Source: Phoronis australis (Eukaryota; Phoronida; Phoronidae). Taken from it: 64,000 nt of DNA. Below are positions 24,241 through 35,135 of the stretch, one piece after another (within the stretch, counting starts at the first letter, position 1; every line of letters starts with the position of its first letter). The position numbers and the translations under genes are program-made. Location of the stretch: positions 339,667 through 403,666 of the forward strand of contig NMRA01000213.1 in NCBI GenBank assembly GCA_002633005.1, in the 5' to 3' direction. The notes under the pieces are model-generated. The model saw nothing but the letters and a program-made list of their open reading frames with translations. It was not told the DNA's origin and ran no database searches.

Positions 24241-24338
24241 TCCACTTCTAGGTTATTGAACTATCTCTAACCTCCGTCGTTCAGTGTAGAAAGTACGGTC
24301 ACGTGTATTGTCTCATATTGTCAGTGTCATTTTTTCAG

Positions 24339-24443
24339 GGTAATGAGGAAAAAGTTGGATTTCCGTCGTCCACCACTTGAAATAGCGCGTTATCACATGT
24401 TTGCTCATGACAGAGATGCAACCAATTCGAAGAACCCAAATAG
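24339..24443 (+). CDS. GT7 glycosyltransferase, exon 6: metal-binding M-x-x-H
   Basis: Acceptor CATTTTTTCAG at 24338, donor AG|GTATTT at 24444. Encodes residues 295-329. R-Y-H-M-F-A-H-D-R-D retains Met and His at the spacing of the Mn2+ ligands M344 and H347 of B4GALT1 (here M315 and H318). N-P-N-R (327-330) matches the N-P-x-R after it in other members. Confidence 0.94.
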
Positions 24444-25504
24444 GTATTTACCCTTTGTGTTCACATGCCTGAGTCTGCACTGGACTTCCTTCATTTGCAG
24501 TATTTGTGATGCCTGAGTCACCGAACGCTTGACGCTGTTCCAATGAAATCGTCGTGTGAAACTTGACACATCTGTCGATAATAGGCGATGATTGTGAAGT
24601 CGTATGTAGCGTCATCATCGAAAATCAGGAAAAATACTATTACTGGCCGAATTTCCATGCGGTGACACGATGTCGCCAGATTGTCGCGCGATGTTAATTG
24701 ACATCGGTCGACGATCGCCCGACGTACTGCAAACGGCTTGCTTCGGTTTCACCTTTTCGAAACGTGACCACCACTATGGATTCAACAGTTCCCCAAACTA
24801 GTGTATCCATCGGGAATTCGAACTTAATCGGTAGGATTGACTAAAAACTCCATTCCGCCTTGATTAGGTGACTAAAAAACGAAAATTGAATGAAATCTTT
24901 TATCTTCGTCAAAATTGTCTCATTTCATTCCTTACAAAGTATAACTTTATCTCCCGGCGTTAGCGACTCAAGTCGCAGGCATTACATAAATGCGTTAATT
25001 TTGATTTCCTAATTTTGATATTTGTTCGTCGCCAATAAAGACGGAAGCGTTTTTTTAACTGTAGTTGATTTCGATCTTCTCTTTGATAACGGAAAAAGGG
25101 TTATCGTTTAGACGGATTTTGTGGGAGTAAACGCATTAATTCAACTTGATTTTTTACGAGGGGAAATGCTGGTTTAATCATCGCAACAATGCTTGTGGAG
25201 CGAGAGACCCAGTCCATACATGTGTAATTTATTTCTGAACAATCAATGAACTCCATTTTACGTGGTTTTATCGTTACTCATTTCGTACGCTGCATGAAAC
25301 ACGTAGTGAGAAACAATACAGGGTTACATTTCAAAACTTGAACCAAAACAATGGCGCTAAGTGGACCTTTAACATTAAACAAGATTAACCCTTCCTTTTG
25401 GGAAATTTCCGTGGTTGTTTGAAGTCACGCATTGAACTAATATTTTGATGTCGACCTAGTGTATGGTAGTCTGCAACCTCAAACTCAGTCTGGCAGACAC
25501 CAAA

Positions 25505-25915
25505 NTGAAATGGAATCCATATATCTTTTTAGCAGCTATTGCTAAGTTACGTTGCTCCAACCATAACTCGATGATAGAGAAAGGTAGACATGCTCTTGTG
25601 GACCAGAAATACCGTGTGTGTTGTTTCTGTGTATACCTAATTGAAGATGAAAACCATTTTTCACATGTGTTTGTAAAATGTACTGTACTCGGAGAACTTC
25701 ATTTATACCTGAGTGGTGCTGGCGTGAACCAAATAAACGTAAATTTTTAAAGATTATGAAAATGTCGGAGCCGATTGCTCAGATTAATCTAATGAAATTT
25801 GTATTTCACTCCACTGCCCTCAGGGAAAAGCTGCTGCGCGTTATCGTGTAAATTTTATGTAACATGTGGGCCAAGGCCTTAAATGTTGAAAATAAGATGA
25901 ATATATGAATAAATG
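25505..25915 (+). pseudogene. LINE C-terminal fragment
   Basis: Starting right at the N (25505), the + strand reads K-L-R-C-S-N-H-N-S-M-I-E-K-G-R-H-A-L. After C-C-F-C and I-E-D-E-N-H-F-S-H-V it reaches K-C-T-V-L-G. Its C-x-x-C...H...C layout is that of the zinc-knuckle-like tail of many LINE reverse transcriptases. After a frame break it ends L-R-E-K-L-L-R-V-I-V-stop and an AT-rich 3' end (GAATATATGAATAAATG). It is decayed, lacks the RT core, and lies in the intron before GT7 exon 7. The N at its left edge suggests sequence may be missing there. Confidence 0.65.
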
Positions 25916-26387
25916 ATTTTATTTAAGTTTCCAACTCAAGTCGCACGCAAAGCGTACATGCGCCATTTCCGAATTCGTAATTTTAGGGTTGGTCTACTAC
26001 AATAAACTCTGAAGCGCTTTCCTGAGCCGTTGATGGTTTCGATGTTCCTGTTGGTAAACGGGAAAAAATCCTGCCGTGGTAAAAAATGTTATGAGCAGCA
26101 AAGAGGCCTAACCCGATTTCCTTAGCCAGCTAAACAGAGGGCAATGCGGCGTTAATTGACTTCTAAAAGCCTATGGCTGTCCCGTGGTGTGGACAGACTA
26201 CACAAAACAAGTAAACCCTTGAAAACTGTTGTCAATTTCAATAAACATGCACGCCTATACAGTAACAACTGAGCACGCTTCACTTTAAGTACCGGCGAAT
26301 TGGTATATATAGCTTTAATTATGGTCTAAACTTATATATTCATCCGCCTAAATGATAATGTACTCGGCACGAATTTTGTTCTTCATA

Positions 26388-26450
26388 CATGGGCGAAGCA
26401 CCATAGGGGGCTGGGGGGCTATAGTCCCCCCACTTTCGTGTTATAAATTG
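26388..26450. repeat. Short G/C-rich repeat GCACCATAGGGGGCT
   Basis: The GGGCGAAGCACCATAGGGGG motif followed by GGCTATAGTCCCC matches two related blocks at 28404-28520 (GCGCACCATAGGGGGCTATA). This is a small interspersed repeat in the intron before exon 7. Confidence 0.6.
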
Positions 26451-26545
26451 AAAAAAACATCTAAAATATAAGCCCGTGTTCAAGTTCAGATGTTGTGACT
26501 GGATTTTTACCGTCACAGGGTTTTAACCCACATTTTATTTTCTAG

Positions 26546-26762
26546 GGTTGCTATGATCGGGAAATATGACGACGGATTAAGCACACTGACATATAAACTG
26601 TTGGGCCGTCGTCGTAAGGCGTTGTACACCTGGATGCTGTTTGATCTAACTGACGGTACAACGACAAGTCGCAAGTTGTCAACGCTGGCTTCGACATTAT
26701 CGAGCAACGTGACTGTAGCGCCGACTGGAATTCGCAACACGTCGCGTAAAAATGGAGTGTAG
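26546..26762 (+). CDS. GT7 glycosyltransferase, exon 7: C-terminus
   Basis: Acceptor CATTTTATTTTCTAG at 26545; the stop TAG ends at 26762. It starts in phase to complete R330 and encodes D-D-G-L-S-T-L-T-Y-K, the conserved D-G-L-N-S-L-x-Y equivalent. A Ser/Thr-rich tail of about 38 residues follows with one sequon (N384-V-T) and another at N394-T-S. The tail extends past the usual end of the family domain and looks lineage-specific. Confidence 0.93.
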
Positions 26763-26789
26763 CACTGAATAGGGTTGCGTGTCATCAGG

Positions 26790-26812
26790 AAGAGATAACC
26801 AGGTTATCTCTT
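26790..26812. other. Perfect 23-bp palindrome in the GT7 3' UTR
   Basis: AAGAGATAACC, one spacer A, then GGTTATCTCTT: two perfect 11-base arms starting 27 bases after the stop codon. As RNA it would form an 11-bp hairpin with a minimal loop, or a DNA cruciform. No U-rich terminator logic applies in a eukaryote, so its role is unknown. Confidence 0.9.
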
Positions 26813-26973
26813 GCTTGTGTCATGTAAAAGCCCAATAATGTATGCCTGGTGGTCTATTAGTGTATAATGGTACGGGGGTGGGGAAGGGTATTTTACCGTT
26901 TTCGCATGTATTTTGGCCTACGCGTCTACATGTACATGTACATGTGCGTCTGCGCCTACATGTGTATATCCAC

Positions 26974-26979
26974 AATAAA
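26974..26979 (+). promoter_or_regulatory. Poly(A) signal AATAAA of the GT7 gene
   Basis: Canonical AATAAA 211 bases after the stop codon and the first canonical signal downstream. It implies cleavage near 26990-27000 and a 3' UTR of about 230 bases. Confidence 0.6.
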
Positions 26980-27099
26980 GCGCAATTTGCGAACCACTTG
27001 AGCTAAGACTAAAGTAAAAGTCTTATGGCATGCTTATATGTTAGAAGAGGTTTTATTGTTGTAGGAAATTCATTGGAAATAAATGATGTGCAAATATTT

Positions 27100-27186
27100 T
27101 TAGATTGGGGATTGAACCCGCGACATTGCCTCGTTCGGATTTCGCGTGCTTCACCACTAAGCCAGTGGGTGAGAGACGGATCCTCG
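27100..27186 (-). mobile_element. tRNA-like SINE head
   Basis: The minus strand shows CCACTGGCTTAGTGGTGAAG (A-box TGGCTTAGTGG) and, about 40 bases on, GCGGGTTCAATCCCC (B-box). The acceptor and T-stems do not pair properly, so I read it as a tRNA-derived retroposon head or tRNA pseudogene rather than a working tRNA. Confidence 0.6.
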
Positions 27187-27312
27187 CGATGCACCATCTA
27201 TTTTGTATTGCTATGTGTTTGGTTGGGAACGTCATGCTTGATTACTGGTCCTCCATGGTTATTCAGTATTGTATTAATAGCTGACATTCAGGTGTGCTTG
27301 TGCCATTGGCGG

Positions 27313-27560
27313 TTCATGCACGCACCCAAGGGGGCTCGAACGAGCCCCCATGTGGCCAAGTGGGCTAAAAGGTCGGCCTGAGAGAAACAAAAAGTCCTAT
27401 AAAGAGGAAACCGAAACAAAAGTCCACTAAAATGACAGAAACTACCAAAATTGGGCAAATCCACAATTCAAAGCTCTGAACGTATCCGTCTTTTTTAGTA
27501 CGAGGTCCACATTTTCAAAATTCGACCCCCCATTTTTTAGGCTGGATGCGCGCATGGTAC
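27313..27560 (+). mobile_element. MITE-like element
   Basis: Starts CATGCACGCACCCAAGGGGG and ends TGGATGCGCGCATGGTA. The ends form an imperfect terminal inverted repeat (CATGC(A/G)CGCA...). Interior blocks GTGGCCAAGTGGGCTAAAA and AAAGTCCACTAAAATGACAG recur at 24010-24240 (inverted) and 59942-60200. About 250 bp, no coding frame. Confidence 0.75.
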
Positions 27561-28009
27561 TAGCTAGGACAGGTTACCTTGGTGAACAAGTTGGTGCAAT
27601 TTGATCAGCAGTTGTGTATTTCTTATTATACGGTTCACTGCAACTTATGAAGCAGTCGTATGTAATTCTGCAATTTGTGTATTTATTTTGTTCAGTTGAA
27701 AAACGTTTTCAGTCAAACTGACCGTTCTTGTAACTTTTATGAAAATTGTTTGACAGGTCATGTTTTAGGCCGTTGACTGAGTTAGGTTATTAGCTTGGTG
27801 ATTGATTCGTTTGTTTTCTCACTGTACAGTTGCCATTACACTTATGCATAGTTAAAGATCTCTCAACCTGATTTGCATTGGATTGGTACGTTTTGCTAGT
27901 TGTACATTCTATCGTACTGTAGTTTGAAAGATTAAACAACGTGGTTGTAACGCGTTATGAGATACACGTATGTACTAACTGATTACCGGAAATTTCTGTA
28001 GATAAATCC

Positions 28010-28100
28010 AACCGATGAAATGCCCATGGGCGTTTATTCGGAAAATTATGGCCAATAAACGCCCATAGGTGTTAACTTGATATTACAACTTCTGGTGTCG
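28010..28100 (+). repeat. CGCCCATGGGCG interspersed repeat, copy 1
   Basis: GATGAAATGCCCATGGGCGT followed by TTATTCGGAAAATTATG matches GATGAAACGCCCATAGGCGT at 39838 and its continuation, same orientation. A second, reversed GGCCAATAAACGCCCATAGG lies 40 bases further on, so the block folds on itself. No coding content. Confidence 0.7.
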
Positions 28101-28394
28101 AGTGTCCAAATAGTGGGGCGTTTATTCAGAAAATTTCCTCTGAAAGCCCACTCAGCCTCAACTTTTGTCACAAATTCAGTTTTGTGGAGCATTCCTCATT
28201 CATAAAAACGAAAAAGGTGTTTGTGAACTATATTTATTAACATAAAATGTAAAAGCACAGTTTTAAGTAAAGATGTCAAAGTCAGCAAAACTATGACTTT
28301 TCGTTTAAAAGCCCCACTTTTCCAAATACATGTAAACGCCCGGGCGTTTATTTAACGTTACTAAAACTTTGAAGATTTTCATTTGCCGAATACA

Positions 28395-28530
28395 CGCCCA
28401 TGCATGGGCGGCGCACCATAGGGGGCTATAGCCCCTACACTTGTTCAGTGCTGCACTGCCCATGGCCTATACACGGTGCACCACAAGGGGCTCTTTTTTC
28501 AGTGCTGCGTCGCCCATGCCATGGGCTTAC
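28395..28530. repeat. Duplicated GCACCATAGGGGGCT block
   Basis: Two near-copies, about 85 bp apart, of CCCATG...GCACCA(C/T)A(A/G)GGGGCT followed by CAGTGCTGC(A/G). They match the 26388 block. Each reads like the end of a small repeat. Confidence 0.6.
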
Positions 28531-29845
28531 AGGTATCTACGGGAAATCTCGGTAGCAATAAACATCTGTTTGTGAATGAATGTTGAAAGACATGTTATTG
28601 AAATGGGCCAGATTATTAACTACCGTGGTTAAATTGAGTGGCAGGTATGTGATATTGGATCTCATTGCTGTTGCTATTATTCCCATGTGGCGGCAATAAA
28701 CATTTGTTACTTTGCGACTACTGCGCTCTTTCGCTGTTGCCAGCCGTGTTACACTTTACATGGAAGCGGGAGTTGTTGGCAAGTGTCCAATTTAATATGA
28801 ACTGTTGATACGAACAACGCAAAGGCAATGTCACACAATAATAATGAAAGTAATTGCCATGAGCACGTACCGCTGAAAATCGACCTCAGTTTATTCCCTT
28901 CTTCGATGGGGAAAGTGATGTATGGGTTTGGAATAGAATTAGCAGCTCTTTTTACCTTAAGACCTCGCTTGGCGCAGAATACTAGCTTTGACTAGACATC
29001 TTATAGAGCCTACATGTAGTTTCAAGCAAAATCTCAGCCAGAGCTTATTCTATTTTAACTTACAAACAATTTCAGACCGATTTCATAATGGTAACCATTA
29101 TCAACGAAAAATCGTTTTTTGTGATGGAAGGCGGGAGATCGCAGCTTTAAGGTATATACACATGGATCTAAAAGGGTTACACGAAGCCTGAAGAGACGTG
29201 CCAGCTATGTTTAGTACCCTTCACTGAAAAATGCATTAGTTCAGTTAAGAATCTCAGTACACGTTCCTCTACTAAAATATGTCCACAGTTGACTGGTTGG
29301 GTTCATATGGAGACCTTTCAGATAATATGTCTGGTGCGGTGCTATTAGTCTTCATTCACAGATGGCGTGCATGAAGACTGATAGTATCTTGATGTGATGT
29401 CGGCGTTATAACAAAACATTATGTAGATGTTAGGAATAGTATTTGACATGTTCCAGTTTTGCATGAGGGGCTATCAAAAATTGCTTGCTACAAATTTGAA
29501 TATTCACGGATTTAATGAGACATAGTATCTTTAAGATCAGGTGTTAATGAAGATTTCGGAGTTTCGTTGAAGAAATCAAGTGTAGGATTTTAGATGGAAG
29601 TAAGATTGTACATGTATGTAACGTGTCTTCTAATGAACTCCCTAACGTAATTGAAGACGTTTGGAATCTGACATAAGGCCAACCCTCTACATAATGACTT
29701 CATACCTTGAATGAAGTTCTTTGCAAAAAGCGTGCTTCGTGAGCCAGCATGTGATGTCATGTAATCTATACACAGATTATGTTAAGTCAGCACATGGTGT
29801 CATACTCACAGCTGTATTATATCAATCTCTGTGTGTGTAAGTGGG
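28531..29845. other. Intergenic, nothing recognised
   Basis: The open frame at 28988-29191 has no domain. No placeable repeat was seen. Confidence 0.45.
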
Positions 29846-30032
29846 TGTACAAACTCAATTTCCATGTGGGAACAGCTGTAGGGTAATTATTGTTATTGCC
29901 GGATTTATCAATATCAACTTTCTAATTTTTCTAATTTCTGGAGGCAGCGTAAAGACAATTCAGTCACACTATGAAAGTGCTTCTTGAAGACTCTATTCGC
30001 ATTTGCGACTTTTGCCATTTGTCTTTCGGCTA

Positions 30033-30117
30033 GAATTCAGTCTACGGGTGGTTTAGCCTGTTTCGTGTTAGTCTGCTTCATGAAACGAGGCTAAGCCACC
30101 CTTTTTAGACTGAGTTC
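30033..30117. other. Long stem-loop, arms of about 35 bp
   Basis: The left arm from GAATTCAGTCTACGGGTGG through TTTCGTG (30033-30067) is complementary to the right arm from CATGAAACGAGGCTAAGCCA to GACTGAGTTC (30079-30117), with few mismatches and an 11-base loop. The same structure is present in copy B at about 32143-32227. Confidence 0.85.
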
Positions 30118-30234
30118 CATCAAAACAAGCTAAGGCTAAGAATCAGAAAATCTATCCGAAATCGAAGTCGAAATACACGAATGTTAACATTTGAATCTCC
30201 AAAGTTATTTAGTTTGTTCAGTAAGTACTAATGA

Positions 30235-30657
30235 TAAAACCCTTTTGGTCTTCAGTCCAGCTATATTGGTGAAACAATTTGCCATCTTAAAATCCGGGCT
30301 TAAGAACATTCAGGTTCTGACAAAAGTTCTCACATTAATGACAACTTGCACAGATCCAGCAAATGTGATGCCGAATGCATATTCAGCTAATGTTTTAGTA
30401 TTCTGGATCAGGCTGAAATAACTACGGTATTTTCTCTAATAATTCGTACAATATTGTACGAACTATTTATCCTTGAGAGCTTCGTGCCCGAATTAATAGA
30501 GACAAAACTGATCGTACGAACTAATAGAGAAGACAGTCATTTGTTCGAATTATTAGAGATAAAGGTATACTTGACAGACCCAAGAATCTGTAATTGGAGT
30601 TTAAAATTGCTAAAAGTGTCAAATCAAAAAGGCTTGAATTGTTATGGCTACAAATGA
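30235..30657. mobile_element. 423-bp segment present in copy A only
   Basis: It is flanked by AATGA on both sides (30230-30234 and 30653-30657), while copy B has a single AATGA at 32341-32345. That is the footprint of either an insertion with a 5-bp target duplication in A or a microhomology deletion in B. Its interior has inverted CTCTAATAATTCG / CGAATTATTAGAG motifs near 30434 and 30548. No terminal inverted repeat or coding domain is visible. Confidence 0.65.
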
Positions 30658-31956
30658 AAAATAAAGACGCAGTTTTATACAATACTTATTATATACACCG
30701 TTGCTTTCTGAAAATAGAAATTATTTGATTTTGTGTGAAATTGTAGAGCAGTCACCAAATATTTTTGAAAAACAGGGGTAGCATTTTTGACCCTACCTGG
30801 AGTACTTAATTATTCATATTTCAATATTTGTTTCAAGTTCAGTGACATTTAAGGCCACTTCAAGCCGCAACATAGACACGCTTTGTTACTTGTTTCTCTT
30901 CCCACAGCATTTCCACACACCAGCAGTGCTGCATGGCACACTGTACAAGTCAGTGATCCTGGAGAAATGTGAATCGCAGTAGTTACCATAAGACAATGTG
31001 CCAGTGGATTGTTTGTGTATGAAGAGGAACTATATGTGACTGCTACACAAGTCAGCCTCGTTGGTGAGGATATCCTTTCATAGGCAATGAGTCATGTGTG
31101 GAAAATAGCTTATTTCCTTTCCTGGAAAAACATGAGCGACTGAAGCTAAAGAAGACCTAGTGACACTCTGGCCTAGTTCAGGGTCAGATTTTGGACACTA
31201 AGCGAGTCAAGTGATATGCTGTTGTGTGTACCTTCAAGGTTCTAATTGTGGATATTATTGAGGCTGAATGAGGTTACATGAAGGAAAGCCACGTGCAGAA
31301 ATTGAACCATTTTACAAGCTCTTCTATAGGCCATTGAAACTAGGTCCCTGTGAAATGAAAACCAAATGCATCTGGTATAAATACCTGTCCTTTCTCACTG
31401 AGTGATATTAATTTTTCCTTTCAGAAGAAAGGCTTTATACTAATGGTAAAAATTTTCAATTTGGTACACATTATGGGGAAATGACATTCAGTGACTGCAT
31501 CGATTGTCTTACTGTCAGTAGAAAGCAAGTGAATGTTACACTTTGATGATCAAATACATTTTTCATCAACATGCAACTTTGTCACTAATTATTGAAACGA
31601 CAATATTTCTTCAGTTTTAAAGTCCTATACAGTGCAGTTGTGCTTATTCTTTATAAAGCTCATTGATTACCGAATACGCTTGCGAATTGTCATTTTCGTG
31701 TTGACCTATAGAAATGTGCAACGATCAAAATAAAGTATTCCCTTTGTTTGCATTTGATTTGTTTGTGTGTGCATATATTTTTTAACTTTTCTTGAGTAGG
31801 CCTTTGACCAATTTTAAGTTTTGTGTTAACTTGTTTATGAACAAAAGTTCCACATGCAAGAAAAGTAGGTTTTCAATTGTAGCTAGCTGGATAAGAATCT
31901 GCTATGCACAAGATTCGAGAATAAACAATTATAAGTATATTTAAAGACAAAATGGN

Positions 31957-33644
31957 TGTACAAACTCAATTTCCATGTGGGAACAGCTGTAGGGTAATTA
32001 TTGTTATTGCCGGATTTATCAATATCAACTTTCTAATTTTTCTAATTTCTGGAGGCAGCGTAAAGACAATTCAGTCACACTATGAAAGTGCTTCTTGAAG
32101 ACTCTATTCGCATTTGCGACTTTTGCCATTTGTCTTTCGGCTAGAATTCAGTCTACGGGTGGTTTAGCCTGTTTCGTGTTAGTCTGCTTCATGAAACGAG
32201 GCTAAGCCACCCTTTTTAGACTGAGTTCCATCAAAACAAGCTAAGGCTAAGAATCAGAAAATCTATCCGAAATCGAAGTCGAAATACACGAATGTTAACA
32301 TTTGAATCTCCAAAGTTATTTAGTTTGTTCAGTAAGTACTAATGAAAAATAAATACGCAGTTTTATACAATACTTATTATATACACCGTTGCTTTCTGAA
32401 AATAGAAATTATTTGATTTTATGTGAAATTGAAGAGCAGTCACCAAATATTTTTGAAAAGCAGGGGTAGCATTTTTGACCCTACCTGGAGTACTTAATTA
32501 TTCATATTTCAATATTTGTTTCAGGTTCAGTGACATTTAAGGCCACTTCAAGCCGCAACATAGACAAGCTTTGTTACTCGTTTCTCTTCCCACAGCATTT
32601 CCACACACCAGCAGTGCTGCATGGCACACTGTACAAGTCAGTGACCCTGGAGAAATGTGAATCTCAGTAGTTACCATAAGACAATGTGCCAGTGGATTGT
32701 TTGTGTATGAAGAGGAACTATATCTGACTGCTACACAAGTCAGCCTCGTTGGTGAGGATGTCCTTTCATAGGCAATGCGTCATGTGTGGAAAATAGCTTA
32801 TTTCCTTTCCTGGAAAAACATGAGCGACTGAAGCTAAAGAAGACCTAGTGACACTCTGGCCTAGTTCAGGGTCAGATTTTGGACACTAAACGAGTCAAGT
32901 GATATGCTGTTGTGTGTACCTTCAAGGTTCTAATTGTGGATGTTATTGAGACTGAATGAGGTTACATGAAGGAAAGCCACGTGCAGAAATTGAACCTTTT
33001 TACAAGCTCTTCTATAGGCCATTGAAACTAGGTCCCTGTGAAATGAAAACCAAAAGCATCTGGTATAAATACCTGTCCTTTCTCACTGAGTGATATTAAT
33101 TTTTCCTTTCAGAAGAAAGGCTTTATACTAATGGTAAAAACTTTTCAATTTGGTACACATTATGGGGAAATGACATTCAGTGACTGCATCGATTGTCTTA
33201 TTGTCAGTAGAAAGCAAGTGAATGTTACACTTTGATGATCAAATACATTTTTCATCAACATGCAAGTTTGTCACTAATTATTGAAACGACAATATTTCTT
33301 CAGTTTTAAAGTCCTATACAGTGCAGTTGTGCTTATTCTTTATAAAGCTCATTGATAACCTAATACGCTTGCGAATTGTCATTTTCGTGTTGACCTATAG
33401 AAATGTGCAACGATCAAAATGAAGTATTCCCTTTGTTTGCATTTGATTTGTTTGTGTGTGCATATATTTTTCAACCTTTCTTGAGTAGGCCTTTGAACAA
33501 TTTTAAGTTTTGTGTTAACTTGTTTATGAACAAAAGTTCCACCTGCAAGAAAAGTAGGTTTTCAATTGTAGCTAGCTGGATAAGAATCTGCTATGCACAA
33601 GATTCGAGAATAAACAATTATCAGTATATTTAAAGACAAAATGG
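31957..33644. repeat. Head-to-tail duplicated block, copy B
   Basis: Second copy of 29846-31955, lacking the 423-bp segment. Unlike A, it continues without a break into the rest of the 2.4 kb arm (to 34731), so B is the copy joined to authentic flanking sequence. Confidence 0.9.
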
Positions 33645-34731
33645 CAAACTGAACAACCACATACATACAAAGAAAAAACATTGTTAAAAACAACTGTAAT
33701 TTTCCCAATGCAACAGAGTCCATAATCAGGCATATCAAGTGCTGAATTAGGTTCAATTCTCTCAGGTTATTGCTGAATTGTCCAAAGGTAAAATAGACAG
33801 TCAGGCGGCTGGTTTCAGTTGTTTTCTCTCACCTGTAACAGAATAGTAAGAGAAATATTAGCAAATTATAAAAGAAAGCACAAGGCAAAACTGCTTTTGT
33901 AAGGCAGAACATACTTGACGTTTCATGTTTATGTGTAGAAACTATTAATCTTTGTACCCAAGTCTTATTTAAGATCTGAATTAAAATATGTGAAACAAGC
34001 CACTAGTGATTTAAAAATGTGTATTTTTCATGACACCTAAAATGTGCTTCTGATCTCAACAAGTAAAATGCATTCTAGGTGTCAATTTTTATTCCGATGC
34101 AATGTTATGAATTTACTTATAGCTTATTCATGTTAATTCAGTAACTAATCTGGTAGTCCTGGGGGTGGGGTCCACTGCACAATAAGGAAACTCCCTCATC
34201 TAGAGAATTTTACTGGACTTAACACTGATAGTTTTGAAGAGAAACTGCTGTGAAAAAGTCACCCTTGACTTCTGAGCGTCACGTACCATACACTTCTTAT
34301 ATTGGGTGCACTTCCACCCAGGACAATATATGTGAATTATGCGCTGCTAGCCTACCCGGCATTCGAGTCCCAGGTGAGTTTCCGAAAAGAAACACTTAGT
34401 TCCACTCAATAAACCCGTTATTAAGTGGGGTAACTGGTGGGGATAACATCACCGAATGATGTCGATAGCAATTGATTGCTAAAAACTTAACAAGTAACAT
34501 TATGTAGTCTCCCAATGGAAATGCATAGAGCACTAACGGAGCGTCGGCATTCACACACTTTTTGTCAGTTGGTTGACCCTGTTGACCGCAATTCTCCACG
34601 AATGCAGTAAGCTTATGTCTTATGGGAATTTCTGACCACCAGGGAAAATAGAAATAATAAGGCTTTGTGCGACGACCTATTTTGATAACAATTCCGTCTT
34701 TTTACCAGCTGTTTACATGTAAACAGCGACG
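32346..34731 (+). repeat. Left arm of a large inverted repeat
   Basis: This arm of about 2.39 kb recurs in reverse complement at 40933-45770 once the LINE there is removed. Matching blocks include AAGCCGCAACATAGACAAGC, CAGCAGTGCTGCAT, CTCGTTGGTGAGGATG, GCGGCTGGTTTCAG, GTAAGGCAGAACATACTTGA, GGGGTAACTGGTGGGGATAA and TTTTACCAGCTGTTTACA. Divergence is clearly higher than between copies A and B. No coding frame of note. It may be a long terminal inverted repeat or two oppositely inserted copies of one non-autonomous element. It ends on the perfect 20-bp palindrome GCTGTTTACATGTAAACAGC (34708-34727). Confidence 0.8.
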
Positions 34732-34959
34732 AATGCGCAATTCAATCACCACTAGTACAGCAGCGACACCGCGAGGAGAATTCTCCAAATAGCCCCATTT
34801 GCATCAGCTGGCTCAAGCTTCAACTGAATAAGCAGGTGGCGCACGTCAAGGTGTTACTGGTCTTATGAATTGCATTTGATGTTTTGTTGCTATGATGTGT
34901 GCTGATACACTGTACACTGTAGCTCGGGAGTTGCATGTAAATGGTCTTGATAGCTTGTC

Positions 34960-34987
34960 CTGATGATGATGTTTTAGACATCGAAAC
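34960..34987 (+). ncRNA. Hammerhead-ribozyme-like core
   Basis: CTGATGA, one extra T, a stem GATGT/ACATC closing a TTTAG loop, then GAAAC. This is the order of the conserved hammerhead core (CUGAUGA, stem II, GAAA). The extra base before stem II departs from the consensus. Downstream ACATGTTG could give a minimal stem III as in Penelope-like element ribozymes, but stem I is weak. It is more likely a decayed ribozyme or a retroelement terminal motif than an active enzyme. Confidence 0.4.
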
Positions 34988-35135
34988 ATGTTGAAGATGA
35001 AAAATCTCGTTGTTTTTATTAATGTTGTCACTAACTTGTCTTCGTTGAGACTACTTACAAACAATTAAAAGTAAAAATATCATTAAAATATCGTGAATAT
35101 TTCTTGGAGGGCTCTAAGATCTCTCGTGTGTTGTA

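Larger units (their letters stand above)
29846..31955. repeat. Head-to-tail duplicated block, copy A
   Basis: Runs from TGTACAAACTCAATTTCCAT to a final ...GACAAAATGG, directly followed by an N and then the same block again (copy B). The copies differ by scattered substitutions, roughly 1-2 percent by eye, and by one 423-bp segment (30235-30657) present only in A. The N, the high identity and the indel fit two haplotypes of one locus placed in series by the assembler. A true tandem duplication is the alternative. Confidence 0.9.

Noticed and set aside
26513-26785. 90-codon minus-strand frame
   Set aside because: Antisense to GT7 exon 7, which has far stronger family and splice support.
27100-27186. 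Possible functional tRNA gene on the minus strand
   Set aside because: A- and B-boxes are present but acceptor and T-stems do not pair, so a SINE head or pseudo-tRNA fits better.
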